This document shows positions 1 to 9,031 of a DNA stretch of 64,000 nucleotides, in pieces. The stretch covers positions 1,302,001 through 1,366,000 of the forward strand of contig NZ_CP126238.1 in assembly GCF_044792555.1 (NCBI RefSeq), given 5' to 3'. Numbering within the stretch: the stretch's first letter is position 1; each line of letters begins with the position of its first letter. The position numbers and the translations under genes were made by a program. This stretch comes from Alicycliphilus denitrificans_A. Lineage in GTDB: Bacteria > Pseudomonadota > Gammaproteobacteria > Burkholderiales > Burkholderiaceae_C. The notes under the pieces were generated by a model. That model saw nothing but the letters and a program-made list of their open reading frames with translations, was not told the origin of the DNA and ran no database searches.

Positions 1-102
1 TGCGGCCAGCACCAGGGCCGCAGCGCACAGGCCGGTGGCGGCGTGCCGCAACACTCTGCCTGCGTGGGCAGCCAGGAGGGAGTGGGGCGTTGGATGCATC
101 AT
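1..102 (-). CDS. N-terminus of an unidentified exported or membrane protein (partial)
   Basis: An open frame runs off the left edge. It starts at tandem ATG codons (100-102 and 97-99) and gives 34 residues: a short polar segment with one Arg pair region, then an Ala/Leu-rich hydrophobic stretch resembling a signal peptide or first membrane helix. It lies 34 bases downstream of upp on the same strand, so it could be co-transcribed with it. Too little is visible to name a family; a transporter would fit the neighbourhood, but that is a guess. Confidence 0.35.
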   Translation of the reverse strand, partial: MMHPTPHSLLAAHAGRVLRHAATGLCAAALVLAA

Positions 103-136
103 GAGATCACTGGTGCTGTGCCGTGTGGCCGTGCTC

Positions 137-766
<630 letters not shown>

Positions 767-918
767 GGGCGGGTGCCTCTTGTGGAATATCAAAGGAAAC
801 GGGGGGCCAGGGCGGAATTTTTGCACGCCCAGGCGCGGCTTCGGCGGCGAGGTATAAACTTTGCGGCTGCGGCGCAGGCCGCATTTTTTGTTGGCTCCAC
901 GCAAAGGAAATCGTAGCC

Positions 919-1623
919 ATGGGTGCGCAATGGAAGGCAAAGGGCAAGGCGCTGGTCGCCGATGCCAAGGGCAGGCTTTTTGGCAAGCTGGTCAAGGAAA
1001 TCATCGTTGCCGCACGCGCTGGCGCCGACCCGGCCGGCAATTCGCGCCTGCGTCTGGCCATTGAGGCGGCGCGCAAGGCCTCCATGCCCAAGGACACGCT
1101 GGAGCGTGCCATCAAGAAGGGCTCGGGCGTGGGCGGTGACGCTGTGAACTATGAGCGCGTGATCTACGAGGGCTTTGCGCCGCACCAGGTGCCGGTGATG
1201 GTGGAATGCCTGACCGACAACGTGAACCGCACCGCGCCCGAGATGCGCGTGTGCTTTCGTAAGGGACAGATGAGCGCCGTGGCCTGGGATTTCGACCATG
1301 TCGGCATGATCGAGGGCGAGCCAGAGCAGCCCGGCGCCGACGCGGAACTCGCCGCCATCGAGGCGGGCGCCCAGGACTTCGAGCCCGGCGAGGAAGAGGG
1401 CCAGACCCTGTTCCTGACCGATCCCGCGGACCTGGACGCGGTCGCCAAGGCGCTGCCCGGGTTCGGCTTCAAGGTGCTGTCGGCCAAGTTGGGCTACAAG
1501 GCCAAGAACCCGGTGAGCATGGCCAGCCTGTCGCCCGAGGCGCAGGAGGAGGTGCAGGCGTTTCTGGCCGGCATCGAGAACAACGACGACGTGCAGAACC
1601 TGTTCGTGGGCCTGGTGGATTGA
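919..1623 (+). CDS. YebC/PmpR-family protein, YeeN-like paralogue
   Basis: The 234-residue protein belongs to the YebC family. These proteins are usually annotated as DNA-binding transcriptional regulators, and more recent work places some members at the ribosome. The basic N-terminal domain (KLVKEIIVAAR, about 23-33) and the central YERVIYEGFAP and ECLTDNVNRT segments are family signatures. It lacks the N-terminal GHSKWANIQHRK seen in the canonical YebC encoded at 4049 and begins GAQWKAKGKAL instead, which points to the YeeN-type subgroup. A good ribosome binding site (aaaggaaa) precedes the ATG. It is followed by a bidirectional terminator. The exact role is not known. Confidence 0.9.
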   Translation: MGAQWKAKGKALVADAKGRLFGKLVKEIIVAARAGADPAGNSRLRLAIEAARKASMPKDTLERAIKKGSGVGGDAVNYERVIYEGFAPHQVPVMVECLTDNVNRTAPEMRVCFRKGQMSAVAWDFDHVGMIEGEPEQPGADAELAAIEAGAQDFEPGEEEGQTLFLTDPADLDAVAKALPGFGFKVLSAKLGYKAKNPVSMASLSPEAQEEVQAFLAGIENNDDVQNLFVGLVD

Positions 1624-1642
1624 AGGCGCCGCCGCTGCAGCC

Positions 1643-1671
1643 AAAAAGCCGCTGATTCAGCGGCTTTTTTT
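1643..1671. terminator. Bidirectional Rho-independent terminator
   Basis: An 8-bp GC-rich stem (gccgctga/tcagcggc, 1648-1655 and 1657-1664) is flanked by A5 on the left and T7 on the right. It lies between the converging ends of the YebC-like gene and the GST gene, so it can terminate both. Confidence 0.9.
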
Positions 1672-1690
1672 GCGGGCGACGGGCCCCGCG

Positions 1691-2395
1691 TTAGCGGCGC
1701 ACGGTGCCGGCGTCCTGGCCGAACAGGATTTTCTTGGCCGCCTCATCCACCGTGGGCGCGGTGTTGATGGTCTGGGCCAGGGCGTAGGCGCGCTCCGTGG
1801 CGGGGCGGGTGCGGATGCGTTCGAACCAGGCCCGCAGGTGCGGGAAGTCGCCCAAGTCCTGGCGTTGCCGCTCATGCGGCACGATCCACGGGTAGCAGGC
1901 CATGTCGGCGATGGAGTATTCGCCCGCGACGATGTAGTCGCGGCCGTCGGCCAGGTGCTTGTCGAGCACGCCGTACAGGCGTGCGGTTTCCTTCACGTAG
2001 CGCTCGATGGCGTAGGGGATCTGCTCGGGCGCGTACTGCACGAAGTGGTGGTTCTGCCCGGCCATGGGGCCCAGGCCGCCCATCTGCCAGAACAGCCATT
2101 GCAGCGCCTGGTTGCGCCCGCGCAGGTCCGGCGGGATGAACTTGCCGGTCTTGTCGGCCAGGTACAGCAGGATGGCGCCGGATTCGAAGATGGACAGCGG
2201 CGCGCCGCCGTCGGCCGGCGCCTGGTCCACGATGGCCGGGATGCGGTTGTTCGGCGCGATGCGCAGGAAGTCGGGCGCGAACTGCTCGCCGCGGCCGATG
2301 TTCACCGGGTGGATGCGGTAGGGCAGGCCTGCTTCCTCCAGGAACAGCGTGATCTTGTGGCCGTTGGGGGTGGTCCAGTAGTACAGGTCGATCAT
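1691..2395 (-). CDS. Glutathione S-transferase family protein, YfcG/YghU-like
   Basis: A 234-residue cytosolic GST-fold protein. The N-terminal thioredoxin-like domain carries TTPNGHKI (about 8-15) and the glutathione-contacting segment SIFESGAI (about 68-75). The all-helical C-terminal domain includes GPMAGQNHHF (about 109-118). The TPNG and GPMxGQ motifs are typical of the Ure2p-like nu class (YfcG, YghU), which act as disulfide oxidoreductases with glutathione or glutathionylspermidine-type thiols. The substrate cannot be read from sequence. The gene stands alone, converging with the YebC-like gene, and an intergenic repeat lies upstream. Confidence 0.88.
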   Translation of the reverse strand: MIDLYYWTTPNGHKITLFLEEAGLPYRIHPVNIGRGEQFAPDFLRIAPNNRIPAIVDQAPADGGAPLSIFESGAILLYLADKTGKFIPPDLRGRNQALQWLFWQMGGLGPMAGQNHHFVQYAPEQIPYAIERYVKETARLYGVLDKHLADGRDYIVAGEYSIADMACYPWIVPHERQRQDLGDFPHLRAWFERIRTRPATERAYALAQTINTAPTVDEAAKKILFGQDAGTVRR

Positions 2396-2406
2396 GGAGT
2401 ACTCAT

Positions 2407-2463
2407 AAAAAAATAGCTGACTACGCTTGTGGTTAGGGTGTTAGAGCCACTTTTTGTTTCAAA
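2407..2463 (+). repeat. Intergenic dispersed repeat, copy A
   Basis: The sequence reads A-run, ATAGCTG, about 4 bases, CGCTTG, then GTTAGAGCC and a T-rich TTTCAAA end. The same order of blocks occurs at 8347-8402. I associate this element with intergenic regions of Comamonadaceae genomes. It lies between the GST gene and the YjgR-like gene. Confidence 0.6.
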
Positions 2464-2467
2464 TGGC

Positions 2468-3976
2468 TCAGCGCTTCCTGCCGCCGAAGATGCTGCCTAG
2501 CACGCCGCGCAGGATTTCCTTGCCCAGGCTGGTGCCCATGGTGCGCACGGCGGACTTGGCCATGGTCTGCACCAGGCCGTCGCGCTTGCCGCCGCGCGGG
2601 CCGGTGGAGCCGAACAGCACGTCGTTGAGCCCGCCTATCAGCCCGCCCTCGTCCTGCGCGCCCGCATTGCCTTGGTTTGCGGCCGCGTTGCTGACTGCCG
2701 CATCGGCGCGGCCGCGCAGCTTCTCGTAGGCCGACTCGCGGTCCACGGGTTGTTCGTAGGTGCCCGTGACGAGCGAGCCCGCGATCAGCGCGCGCCGCTC
2801 GCTGTCGGTAATGGGGCCGATCTGGCTGCCCGGCGGCAGTACGTAGACGCGCTCGGTCTCGCTGGGCCGGCCCTTGGCGTCGAGCAGGCTCACCAGCGCC
2901 TCGCCCACGGCCAGTTCGGTGATGGCGGCCTCGATGTCCAGGCCCGCCTTGGGACGCATGGTGGTGGCCGTGGCCTTCACGGCCTTCTGGTCGCGCGGCG
3001 TGAAGGCGCGCAGCGCGTGTTGCACGCGGTTGCCCAGCTGGGCGAGCACGCTGTCGGGGATGTCCAGCGGGTTCTGCGTCACGAAGTACACCCCCACGCC
3101 CTTGGAGCGCACCAGGCGCACCACGAGTTCGATGCGCTCGACGAGCACCTTGGGCGCCTCGTTGAACAGCAGGTGGGCCTCGTCGAAGAAGAACACCAGC
3201 TTGGGTTGCTCGGGATCGCCGATCTCGGGCAGCCGCTCGAACAGGTCCGACAACATCCACAGCAGGAAGGTGGCGTACAGGCGCGGCGAATTCATGAGCT
3301 TGTCGGCCGCGAGGATGTTGATCACGCCGCGCCCATCCACGGTCTGCATGAAGTCCTCGATGTTGAGCATGGGCTCGCCGAAGAACTTGTCGCCGCCCTG
3401 GGTCTCGATCTGCAGCAGGCCGCGCTGGATGGCGCCCACGCTGGCGCTGCTGATGTTGCCGTATTCGGTGGTGAAGTCCTTGGCGTTGTCGCCCACATGC
3501 TGGAGCATGGCGCGCAGGTCCTTCAGGTCCAGCAGCAGCAGGCCGTTGTCGTCGGCGATCTTGAACACCAGGTTCAGCACGCCCAGCTGGGTCTCGTTCA
3601 GGTTCAGCATGCGTCCCAGCAGCAGCGGCCCCATGTCGGAGATGGTGGCGCGCACTGGGTGGCCCTGCTCCCCGAACACGTCCCACAGCGTGGTGGGGCA
3701 GGCCACGGGCTCGGGCAGGGCCAGGCCACGCTCGGCCAGCACCTTGGCCAGCTTGTCGCCGATGCTGCCCTTTTGGCTGATGCCCGTGAGGTCGCCCTTC
3801 ACGTCGGCCATGAACACCGGTACGCCGATGCGCGAGAACTGCTCGGCCAGGGTCTGCAGCGTCACGGTCTTGCCGGTGCCGGTGGCGCCGGTGATCAGGC
3901 CATGGCGGTTGGCCAGGCCCGGCAGCAGGTGGCATTGGGTGGTGTCGTGCTGTGCGATCAATAGGGGCTCGGCCAT
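2468..3976 (-). CDS. HerA-like ATPase of the YjgR/DUF853 family
   Basis: A 502-residue P-loop ATPase related to HerA/FtsK-type proteins. Walker A is GATGTGKT (about 30-37) and a Walker B-like segment LVFFFDEAHLLF lies near residues 262-273. The length and the C-terminal GGRKR end fit the YjgR (DUF853) family. Members are widespread but have no settled function; a role in DNA metabolism is inferred from the fold only. The start at 3976 gives the family N-terminus. It is divergent from yebC (4049), with about 70 bases between them. Confidence 0.9.
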   Translation of the reverse strand: MAEPLLIAQHDTTQCHLLPGLANRHGLITGATGTGKTVTLQTLAEQFSRIGVPVFMADVKGDLTGISQKGSIGDKLAKVLAERGLALPEPVACPTTLWDVFGEQGHPVRATISDMGPLLLGRMLNLNETQLGVLNLVFKIADDNGLLLLDLKDLRAMLQHVGDNAKDFTTEYGNISSASVGAIQRGLLQIETQGGDKFFGEPMLNIEDFMQTVDGRGVINILAADKLMNSPRLYATFLLWMLSDLFERLPEIGDPEQPKLVFFFDEAHLLFNEAPKVLVERIELVVRLVRSKGVGVYFVTQNPLDIPDSVLAQLGNRVQHALRAFTPRDQKAVKATATTMRPKAGLDIEAAITELAVGEALVSLLDAKGRPSETERVYVLPPGSQIGPITDSERRALIAGSLVTGTYEQPVDRESAYEKLRGRADAAVSNAAANQGNAGAQDEGGLIGGLNDVLFGSTGPRGGKRDGLVQTMAKSAVRTMGTSLGKEILRGVLGSIFGGRKR

Positions 3977-4048
3977 GGCAATCCTGTGAGGGGGTGAGTC
4001 AAAAGTAAAATCCCGACCGCAAGATTAAATCAATCAAAGGACGCTGCA

Positions 4049-4768
4049 GTGGCAGGACACAGCAAATGGGCCAACATCCAGCACCGCAAGGGCCGCCAGG
4101 ATGAAAAGCGCGGAAAGATCTGGACCCGCATCATTCGTGAAATTACCGTCGCGGCGCGCACAGGCGGCGGCGACCCCTCGGCCAACCCGCGTCTGCGCCT
4201 GGCCATCGACAAGGCCAAGGCCGCCAATATGCCGGCCGACCGCATCAAATACAACATTGACAAGGCCTCGGGCACGCTGGAGGGCGTGAACTACGAGGAA
4301 ATCCGCTACGAGGGCTACGGTATCGGCGGCGCCGCGATCATCGTGGACACCATGACCGACAACCGCGTGCGCACCGTGGCCGAGGTGCGTCACGCCTTCA
4401 GCAAGTACGGCGGCAATATGGGCACCGAAGGCTCGGTGGCCTTCCAGTTCAAGAACGTGGGTCAGATCATCTTTGCCCCTGGCACCAGCGAAGACAAGGT
4501 GATGGACGTGGCCTTGGAAGCAGGTGCCGAGGACGTGATTACCGACGACGAAGGCGCCATCGAGGTGCTGACCGCGCCCGGCGACTTCGAGGCCGTGCGC
4601 AACGCGTTGCAGGCCGCGGGCCTGACGCCCGAGGTGGCCGAGGTCACCATGCGTGCCGAGAACACCATTGCGCTGGAGGGCGACGCCGCCGCCCGCATGC
4701 AAAGGCTGCTGGACATGATCGAAGACCTTGACGATGTGCAAGATGTCTATCACAACGCTGAGCTCTAG
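4049..4768 (+). CDS. yebC: Canonical YebC/PmpR-family protein
   Basis: A 239-residue protein with the family-defining N-terminus AGHSKWANIQHRK (residues 2-14), the basic segment WTRIIREITVAAR, the central YEEIRYEGYG block and the EDLDDVQDVYHN C-terminus. This is the standard-length cytoplasmic YebC, classically called a transcriptional regulator and more recently linked to translation. The start codon follows the ORF of a divergent gene by about 70 bases. purD begins 18 bases after the stop, so the two are probably co-transcribed. A second YebC-family gene lies 3 kb upstream at 919. Confidence 0.96.
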   Translation: MAGHSKWANIQHRKGRQDEKRGKIWTRIIREITVAARTGGGDPSANPRLRLAIDKAKAANMPADRIKYNIDKASGTLEGVNYEEIRYEGYGIGGAAIIVDTMTDNRVRTVAEVRHAFSKYGGNMGTEGSVAFQFKNVGQIIFAPGTSEDKVMDVALEAGAEDVITDDEGAIEVLTAPGDFEAVRNALQAAGLTPEVAEVTMRAENTIALEGDAAARMQRLLDMIEDLDDVQDVYHNAEL

Positions 4769-4786
4769 GAGCTAGAACGACAACTT

Positions 4787-6073
4787 ATGAAAATCCTAGT
4801 CATTGGCGGCGGCGGCCGGGAACACGCACTGGCCTGGAAGCTGAGCCAGTCCCCCAGGACCACCAGGGTCTATGTGGCGCCGGGCAACGGCGGCACGGCC
4901 TTGTCGCCCCGGTATGAGAACCTGCCCATCACCGATGTGGTGGCGCTGCGCGAATGGGCTCAGGCGCAGAAGATTGCGCTGACCGTGGTCGGCCCTGAGG
5001 CGCCGCTGGCCGCGGGCGTGGTAGACGAGTTCCGCGCCCACGGCCTGCGCATCTTCGGCCCCACGAAGGCGGCGGCCCAGCTCGAAAGCTCCAAGGCCTT
5101 CTCCAAGGCCTTCATGCGCCGCCACGGCATCCCCACGGCGGACTACGACACCTTCACCGACCCGGCCCTGGCCCACGCCTTCGTGGACCGCCTGGGCGCG
5201 CCCATCGTCATCAAGGCCGACGGCCTGGCCGCCGGCAAGGGCGTGGTGGTGGCTACCACGCTGCAGGAGGCGCACGATGCCGTGGACTTCATGCTGGTGG
5301 ACAACAAATACGGCGTGGCGCACAACGAGGGCGGGGCGCGCGTGGTGATCGAGGAATTCCTCGAGGGCGAGGAGGCCTCCTTCATCGTGCTGTGCGACGG
5401 CAAGAACGTTGTGGCGCTGGCCACGAGCCAGGACCACAAGCGCCTCAAGGACGGCGACCAGGGCCCGAATACCGGCGGCATGGGCGCGTATTCGCCGGCC
5501 CCGGTGGTCACGGCCGACGTGCACGCGCGCGCCATGCGCGAGGTCATCCTGCCCACCATCCGCGGCATGGAAAAGGACGGCATTCCCTACACCGGCTTTC
5601 TGTATGCCGGCCTGATGATCGACGCCACCGGCCATCCCAAGACGCTGGAGTTCAACTGCCGCATGGGCGACCCCGAGACGCAGCCCATCCTGATGCGCCT
5701 GAAGAGCGACCTTGTCGAGGTGCTGGGCGCAGCCGTGGACGGCAGGCTGGACCAGGTCGCGCTGCAGTGGGATCGGCGCACCGCGCTGGGCGTGGTCATG
5801 GCCGCGCACGGCTACCCCGACAGCCCGCGCAAGGGCGACGCCATCACCGGCCTGCCGCAGGACGAGGACGATGCCATGGTGTTCCACGCCGGCACCCAAC
5901 TCGACGAGGATGGCGTGGTGCGTACCAGCGGCGGGCGCGTGCTGTGCGTGACGGCCCTGGCCGACAACGTAAAGCAGGCGCAGCAGCGCGTGTACGACGT
6001 GGCGCGCGGCATCTACTTCGATGGCGCGCAGTACCGCCGCGACATCGGCCATCGCGCCGTCAAGGGCGGCTGA
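4787..6073 (+). CDS. purD: Phosphoribosylamine-glycine ligase (GARS)
   Basis: Second step of purine synthesis: ATP-dependent ligation of glycine to phosphoribosylamine, in the cytoplasm. The 428-residue protein starts MKILVIGGGGREHALAWK and has the complete ATP-grasp fold, including PIVIKADGLAAGKGV, GPNTGGMGAYSP and the metal-binding EFNCRMGDPETQ segment. Length is normal. Its stop overlaps the hemF start codon (tgATG at 6071-6075), indicating translational coupling in the yebC-purD-hemF series. Confidence 0.97.
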   Translation: MKILVIGGGGREHALAWKLSQSPRTTRVYVAPGNGGTALSPRYENLPITDVVALREWAQAQKIALTVVGPEAPLAAGVVDEFRAHGLRIFGPTKAAAQLESSKAFSKAFMRRHGIPTADYDTFTDPALAHAFVDRLGAPIVIKADGLAAGKGVVVATTLQEAHDAVDFMLVDNKYGVAHNEGGARVVIEEFLEGEEASFIVLCDGKNVVALATSQDHKRLKDGDQGPNTGGMGAYSPAPVVTADVHARAMREVILPTIRGMEKDGIPYTGFLYAGLMIDATGHPKTLEFNCRMGDPETQPILMRLKSDLVEVLGAAVDGRLDQVALQWDRRTALGVVMAAHGYPDSPRKGDAITGLPQDEDDAMVFHAGTQLDEDGVVRTSGGRVLCVTALADNVKQAQQRVYDVARGIYFDGAQYRRDIGHRAVKGG

Positions 6074-7023
6074 TGGCGCAGGCTCTGAATCCCGCCAGCA
6101 CCGTGGCAAGGGTGCGCGGCTACCTTGAAGGCCTGCAGTCGCGCATCACCGCCGCACTGGAAGACATCGAGGGACCGCAGGATCAGGGCGGTGCGCGCTT
6201 CAGGTCGGACGCCTGGCGACGCGAGCCTGGCTCGCCCCTGCAGGGCGACGGCATCACGCGCATCCTGGAGGGCGGGCGCGTGTTCGAGCGCGCCGGCTGC
6301 GGCTTCTCGCATGTCAGCGGCCCGCAACTGCCGCCCTCGGCCACGCAGCACCGGCCCGAGCTGGAAGGCAGCCCGTTCGAAGCCATGGGCGTGTCGCTCG
6401 TATTCCACCCGCGCAACCCTTATGTGCCCACCGTGCACATGAACGTGCGCATGATCGCCGCGGGCCGGCCGGGGCAGGAGCCCACCTGCTGGTTCGGCGG
6501 GGGCATGGACCTGACGCCGTACTACGGCTTCGAGGAAGACGCGGTGCATTTCCACCGTGCCTGCCGCGACGCCCTGGCGCCGTTCGGCGAGGGCCTGTAC
6601 CCACGCTTCAAGGCGTGGTGCGACGAGTATTTCTATCTGAAGCACCGGGGCGAGCAGCGCGGCATCGGCGGCATCTTCTTCGACGACTTCTCCGACCTCG
6701 GCTTCGAGCGCAGTCTGGCCATGACGCAGAGCGTGGGCGATGCCTTTTTGAAAGCCTACCTGCCGATCGTGCAGCGGCGCATGGCCCTGCCCCATGGCGA
6801 GCGCGAGCGCGAATTCCAGCTCTACCGCCGAGGGCGCTACGTAGAGTTCAACCTGGTCTGGGACCGCGGCACGCATTTCGGCCTGCAGTCGGGCGGGCGC
6901 ACCGAGTCCATCCTGCTGTCCATGCCGCCGCTGGCGGCCTGGACCTACCAGCGCGAAGACGCACCGGGCACGCCCGAGGCCGAACTCACCACACGTTACC
7001 TGCAACGCCGCGACTGGCTGTGA
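6073..7023 (+). CDS. hemF: Oxygen-dependent coproporphyrinogen III oxidase
   Basis: Heme biosynthesis enzyme that oxidatively decarboxylates coproporphyrinogen III to protoporphyrinogen IX using O2. The 316-residue product carries the family signatures VPTVHMNVRM, CWFGGGMDLTPYY, and GTHFGLQSGGRTESILLSMPP near the C-terminus. The ATG at 6073 overlaps the purD stop by one base and gives the normal length. In related genomes nadD usually follows; here only 47 bases separate hemF from rsfS. As an O2-requiring enzyme it contrasts with the heme d1 cluster 2 kb downstream. Confidence 0.97.
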   Translation: MAQALNPASTVARVRGYLEGLQSRITAALEDIEGPQDQGGARFRSDAWRREPGSPLQGDGITRILEGGRVFERAGCGFSHVSGPQLPPSATQHRPELEGSPFEAMGVSLVFHPRNPYVPTVHMNVRMIAAGRPGQEPTCWFGGGMDLTPYYGFEEDAVHFHRACRDALAPFGEGLYPRFKAWCDEYFYLKHRGEQRGIGGIFFDDFSDLGFERSLAMTQSVGDAFLKAYLPIVQRRMALPHGEREREFQLYRRGRYVEFNLVWDRGTHFGLQSGGRTESILLSMPPLAAWTYQREDAPGTPEAELTTRYLQRRDWL

Positions 7024-7070
7024 GCCTTGACAGGCTATATTGACCCCATTTTTTCTCTGAAGACCCCTAG

Positions 7071-7859
7071 ATGACCACTTCCCCCAAATCGGAAACCGCC
7101 GCCAAGAAAGACGTGACCCGGCTCCAGCGCGCCATCGTCGATGGACTGGAGGACGTCAAGGCGCAAGACATCCAGGTCTTCAACACCGAGCATCTCTCGC
7201 CGCTGTTCGAGCGCGTCGTCGTCGCCACCGGCAGCTCCAACCGCCAGACCAAGGCCCTGGCCGCCAGCGTGCGCGACGCCGTGCGCGAGGCCGGCTTCAT
7301 CAAGCCGCGCACCGAGGGCGAGGAGAACGGCGAATGGATCATCGTGGACTGCGGCCAGGCCGTGGTGCATGTGATGCAGCCCGCCATCCGCCAGTACTAC
7401 CGGCTGGAGGAAATCTGGGGCGAAAAACCCGTGCGCCTGAAGCTGGGCGCGGCCAAGCCGCGCAAGATCATGGCCTCGGAAGACGCCAGCGGCGCGCCCT
7501 TGCGCAAGCCCGCGGCGAAGAAGCCCACGGCCAAGAAGGGGGCGCCCCAACCACCGGCCAAGAAGGCTGCGGCCAAGACTGCCGCGAAGTCTGCCGGCGC
7601 CAAGCCCGTAGCAAAGCCGGCAGCAAAGACCGCGGCAAAAACCGCAGCAAAAACCGCTGGCAAGGCCGTGGCCGCGAAGAAACCTGCTGCCGTGAAGAAG
7701 CCCGCGGCCAAGACAGCGATGAAAACCGTGGTGGTGAACAAGCCCGCAGCCAAGAAGGCGCCCGTGAAGGCCGCGGCCAAGACCACGGCGCGCAAGCCCG
7801 CGGCCAAGCCTGCGGCAAAAACTGCCGCAAAGAAGGCCCCCGCACGCAAGAAGGCCTGA
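7071..7859 (+). CDS. rsfS: Ribosomal silencing factor RsfS with a long basic C-terminal tail
   Basis: RsfS (Iojap family) binds ribosomal protein L14 and blocks subunit joining when nutrients are short. Residues about 13-120 form the usual domain, with FERVVVATG, WIIVDCGQAVVHVM and YYRLEEIWG motifs. The family is normally about 105-150 residues, but this protein has 262. Residues from about 130 onward are an imperfect Lys/Ala/Pro repeat (AAKK, PAAK, KTAAK units), like the tails of bacterial histone H1-like proteins. rlmH follows after 14 bases, its usual partner. Confidence 0.95.
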   Translation: MTTSPKSETAAKKDVTRLQRAIVDGLEDVKAQDIQVFNTEHLSPLFERVVVATGSSNRQTKALAASVRDAVREAGFIKPRTEGEENGEWIIVDCGQAVVHVMQPAIRQYYRLEEIWGEKPVRLKLGAAKPRKIMASEDASGAPLRKPAAKKPTAKKGAPQPPAKKAAAKTAAKSAGAKPVAKPAAKTAAKTAAKTAGKAVAAKKPAAVKKPAAKTAMKTVVVNKPAAKKAPVKAAAKTTARKPAAKPAAKTAAKKAPARKKA

Positions 7860-7873
7860 GCCCTCCCTGACGC

Positions 7874-8341
7874 ATGAAGCTGCTCATCGTCGCCGTGGGT
7901 CAGCGCGTGCCCGATTGGGCGCAGACGGCCTATGAGGACTACGCCAAGCGCTTTCCGCCCGAGCTCAAGGTCGAGCTCAAGGCCGTGAAGACCGAGCCGC
8001 GCGGCTCCAAGACGCTGGAAACCTTGTACGCCGCCGAGCGCGAGCGCATAGCCGCGGCCATCCCCCGTGGCACGCGTGTGGTGGTGCTGGACGAGCGCGG
8101 CACCAGCCTGACCACCAAGGCCCTGGCCCAGCGCCTTAAGGACTGGCAGCTGGGCGGCGACGACGTGGCCCTGGTCATCGGCGGCCCCGATGGACTGGAC
8201 CCGGCCTTGCGCCAGGCCGCGCACGAGCGCATACGCCTGTCGGACCTGACGCTGCCGCACGCCATGGTGCGCGTGCTGCTGATCGAGCAGCTGTACCGCG
8301 CCTGGTCGGTGAATGCGGGCCATCCGTATCACCGTGAATGA
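7874..8341 (+). CDS. rlmH: 23S rRNA pseudouridine-1915 N3-methyltransferase
   Basis: A SPOUT-class methyltransferase that modifies pseudouridine 1915 in helix 69 of 23S rRNA, using SAM on the 70S ribosome. The 155-residue product has the SAM-binding knot segment LVIGGPDGL (about 98-106) and the diagnostic C-terminus EQLYRAWSVNAGHPYHRE. Length is normal. It is in the conserved rsfS-rlmH-maf series, and the stop codon abuts an intergenic repeat. Confidence 0.97.
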   Translation: MKLLIVAVGQRVPDWAQTAYEDYAKRFPPELKVELKAVKTEPRGSKTLETLYAAERERIAAAIPRGTRVVVLDERGTSLTTKALAQRLKDWQLGGDDVALVIGGPDGLDPALRQAAHERIRLSDLTLPHAMVRVLLIEQLYRAWSVNAGHPYHRE

Positions 8342-8346
8342 TATCG

Positions 8347-8402
8347 TTTTGATAGCTGTAATCGCTTGATGGACGGGCGTTAAAGCCCGATTTGACTCAA
8401 AA
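8347..8402 (+). repeat. Intergenic dispersed repeat, copy B
   Basis: Same block order and orientation as copy A at 2407: TTTTGATAGCTG, then CGCTTGATGG, GGGCGTTAAAGCCCG and TTTGACTCAAAA. It fills the whole gap between rlmH and maf and reaches the maf start codon, so maf has no recognisable Shine-Dalgarno of its own. Confidence 0.6.
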
Positions 8403-9001
8403 TGCCTGACTTCATCTACCTCGCCTCGCAAAGCCCGCGCCGGCGCCAGTTGCTGGAGCAGATCGGCGTGCGCCATGAGCTGCTGCTGCCCGGCCCCGAC
8501 GAGGATGCGGAAGGCCTGGAGGCCGTGCTGCCGGGCGAAGAACCGGCCGACTATGTGCAGCGCGTCACGGCCCTCAAGCTGGACGCGGCGGTGGCGCGCC
8601 ACGCGCGCCGCGGCCTGGCGCCTGCGCCCATCCTGTGCTCGGACACCACGGTGGCGCTGGGCCGGCGCATCTATGGCAAGCCCGAGGATGCGCAGGATGC
8701 CGTGCGCATGCTCTCGGAACTATCGGGCCATGAGCATCAGGTGCTGACCGCCGTGGCGCTGCAGGCGGGTGACAGGCGCCTGGCGGCGCTGTCGGTCTCG
8801 CGCGTGCGTTTTGCCGCGATGACGCCAGCGCAGATCGCGGCCTATGTCGCCAGCGGCGAGCCCATGGGCAAGGCCGGCGCCTATGCCATCCAGGGGCCGG
8901 TGGCGCAGTATGTGGAAAACCTGGACGGCAGCTACACCGGCATCATGGGGCTGCCGCTGTTCGAGACGGCCGGGCTGTTGCGCGCGGCCTGGGTGCTGTA
9001 A
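8402..9001 (+). CDS. maf: Maf-family nucleoside triphosphate pyrophosphatase
   Basis: Cytoplasmic house-cleaning pyrophosphatase that hydrolyses non-canonical or modified NTPs. The 199-residue protein has the Maf signatures ASQSPRRRQLL (8-18), the catalytic-loop SDTTVALG (about 80-87, with SDT where ADT is common), GKAGAYAIQG and GSYTGIMGLP. The last motif is closest to the YhdE (dTTP/UTP-type) subgroup. In related genomes rng follows directly; here a 7.4 kb nir cluster is inserted between them. Confidence 0.93.
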   Translation: MPDFIYLASQSPRRRQLLEQIGVRHELLLPGPDEDAEGLEAVLPGEEPADYVQRVTALKLDAAVARHARRGLAPAPILCSDTTVALGRRIYGKPEDAQDAVRMLSELSGHEHQVLTAVALQAGDRRLAALSVSRVRFAAMTPAQIAAYVASGEPMGKAGAYAIQGPVAQYVENLDGSYTGIMGLPLFETAGLLRAAWVL

Positions 9002-9031
9002 GCGCGAGCGTGAAAACGCTTTAGGCGCCCG

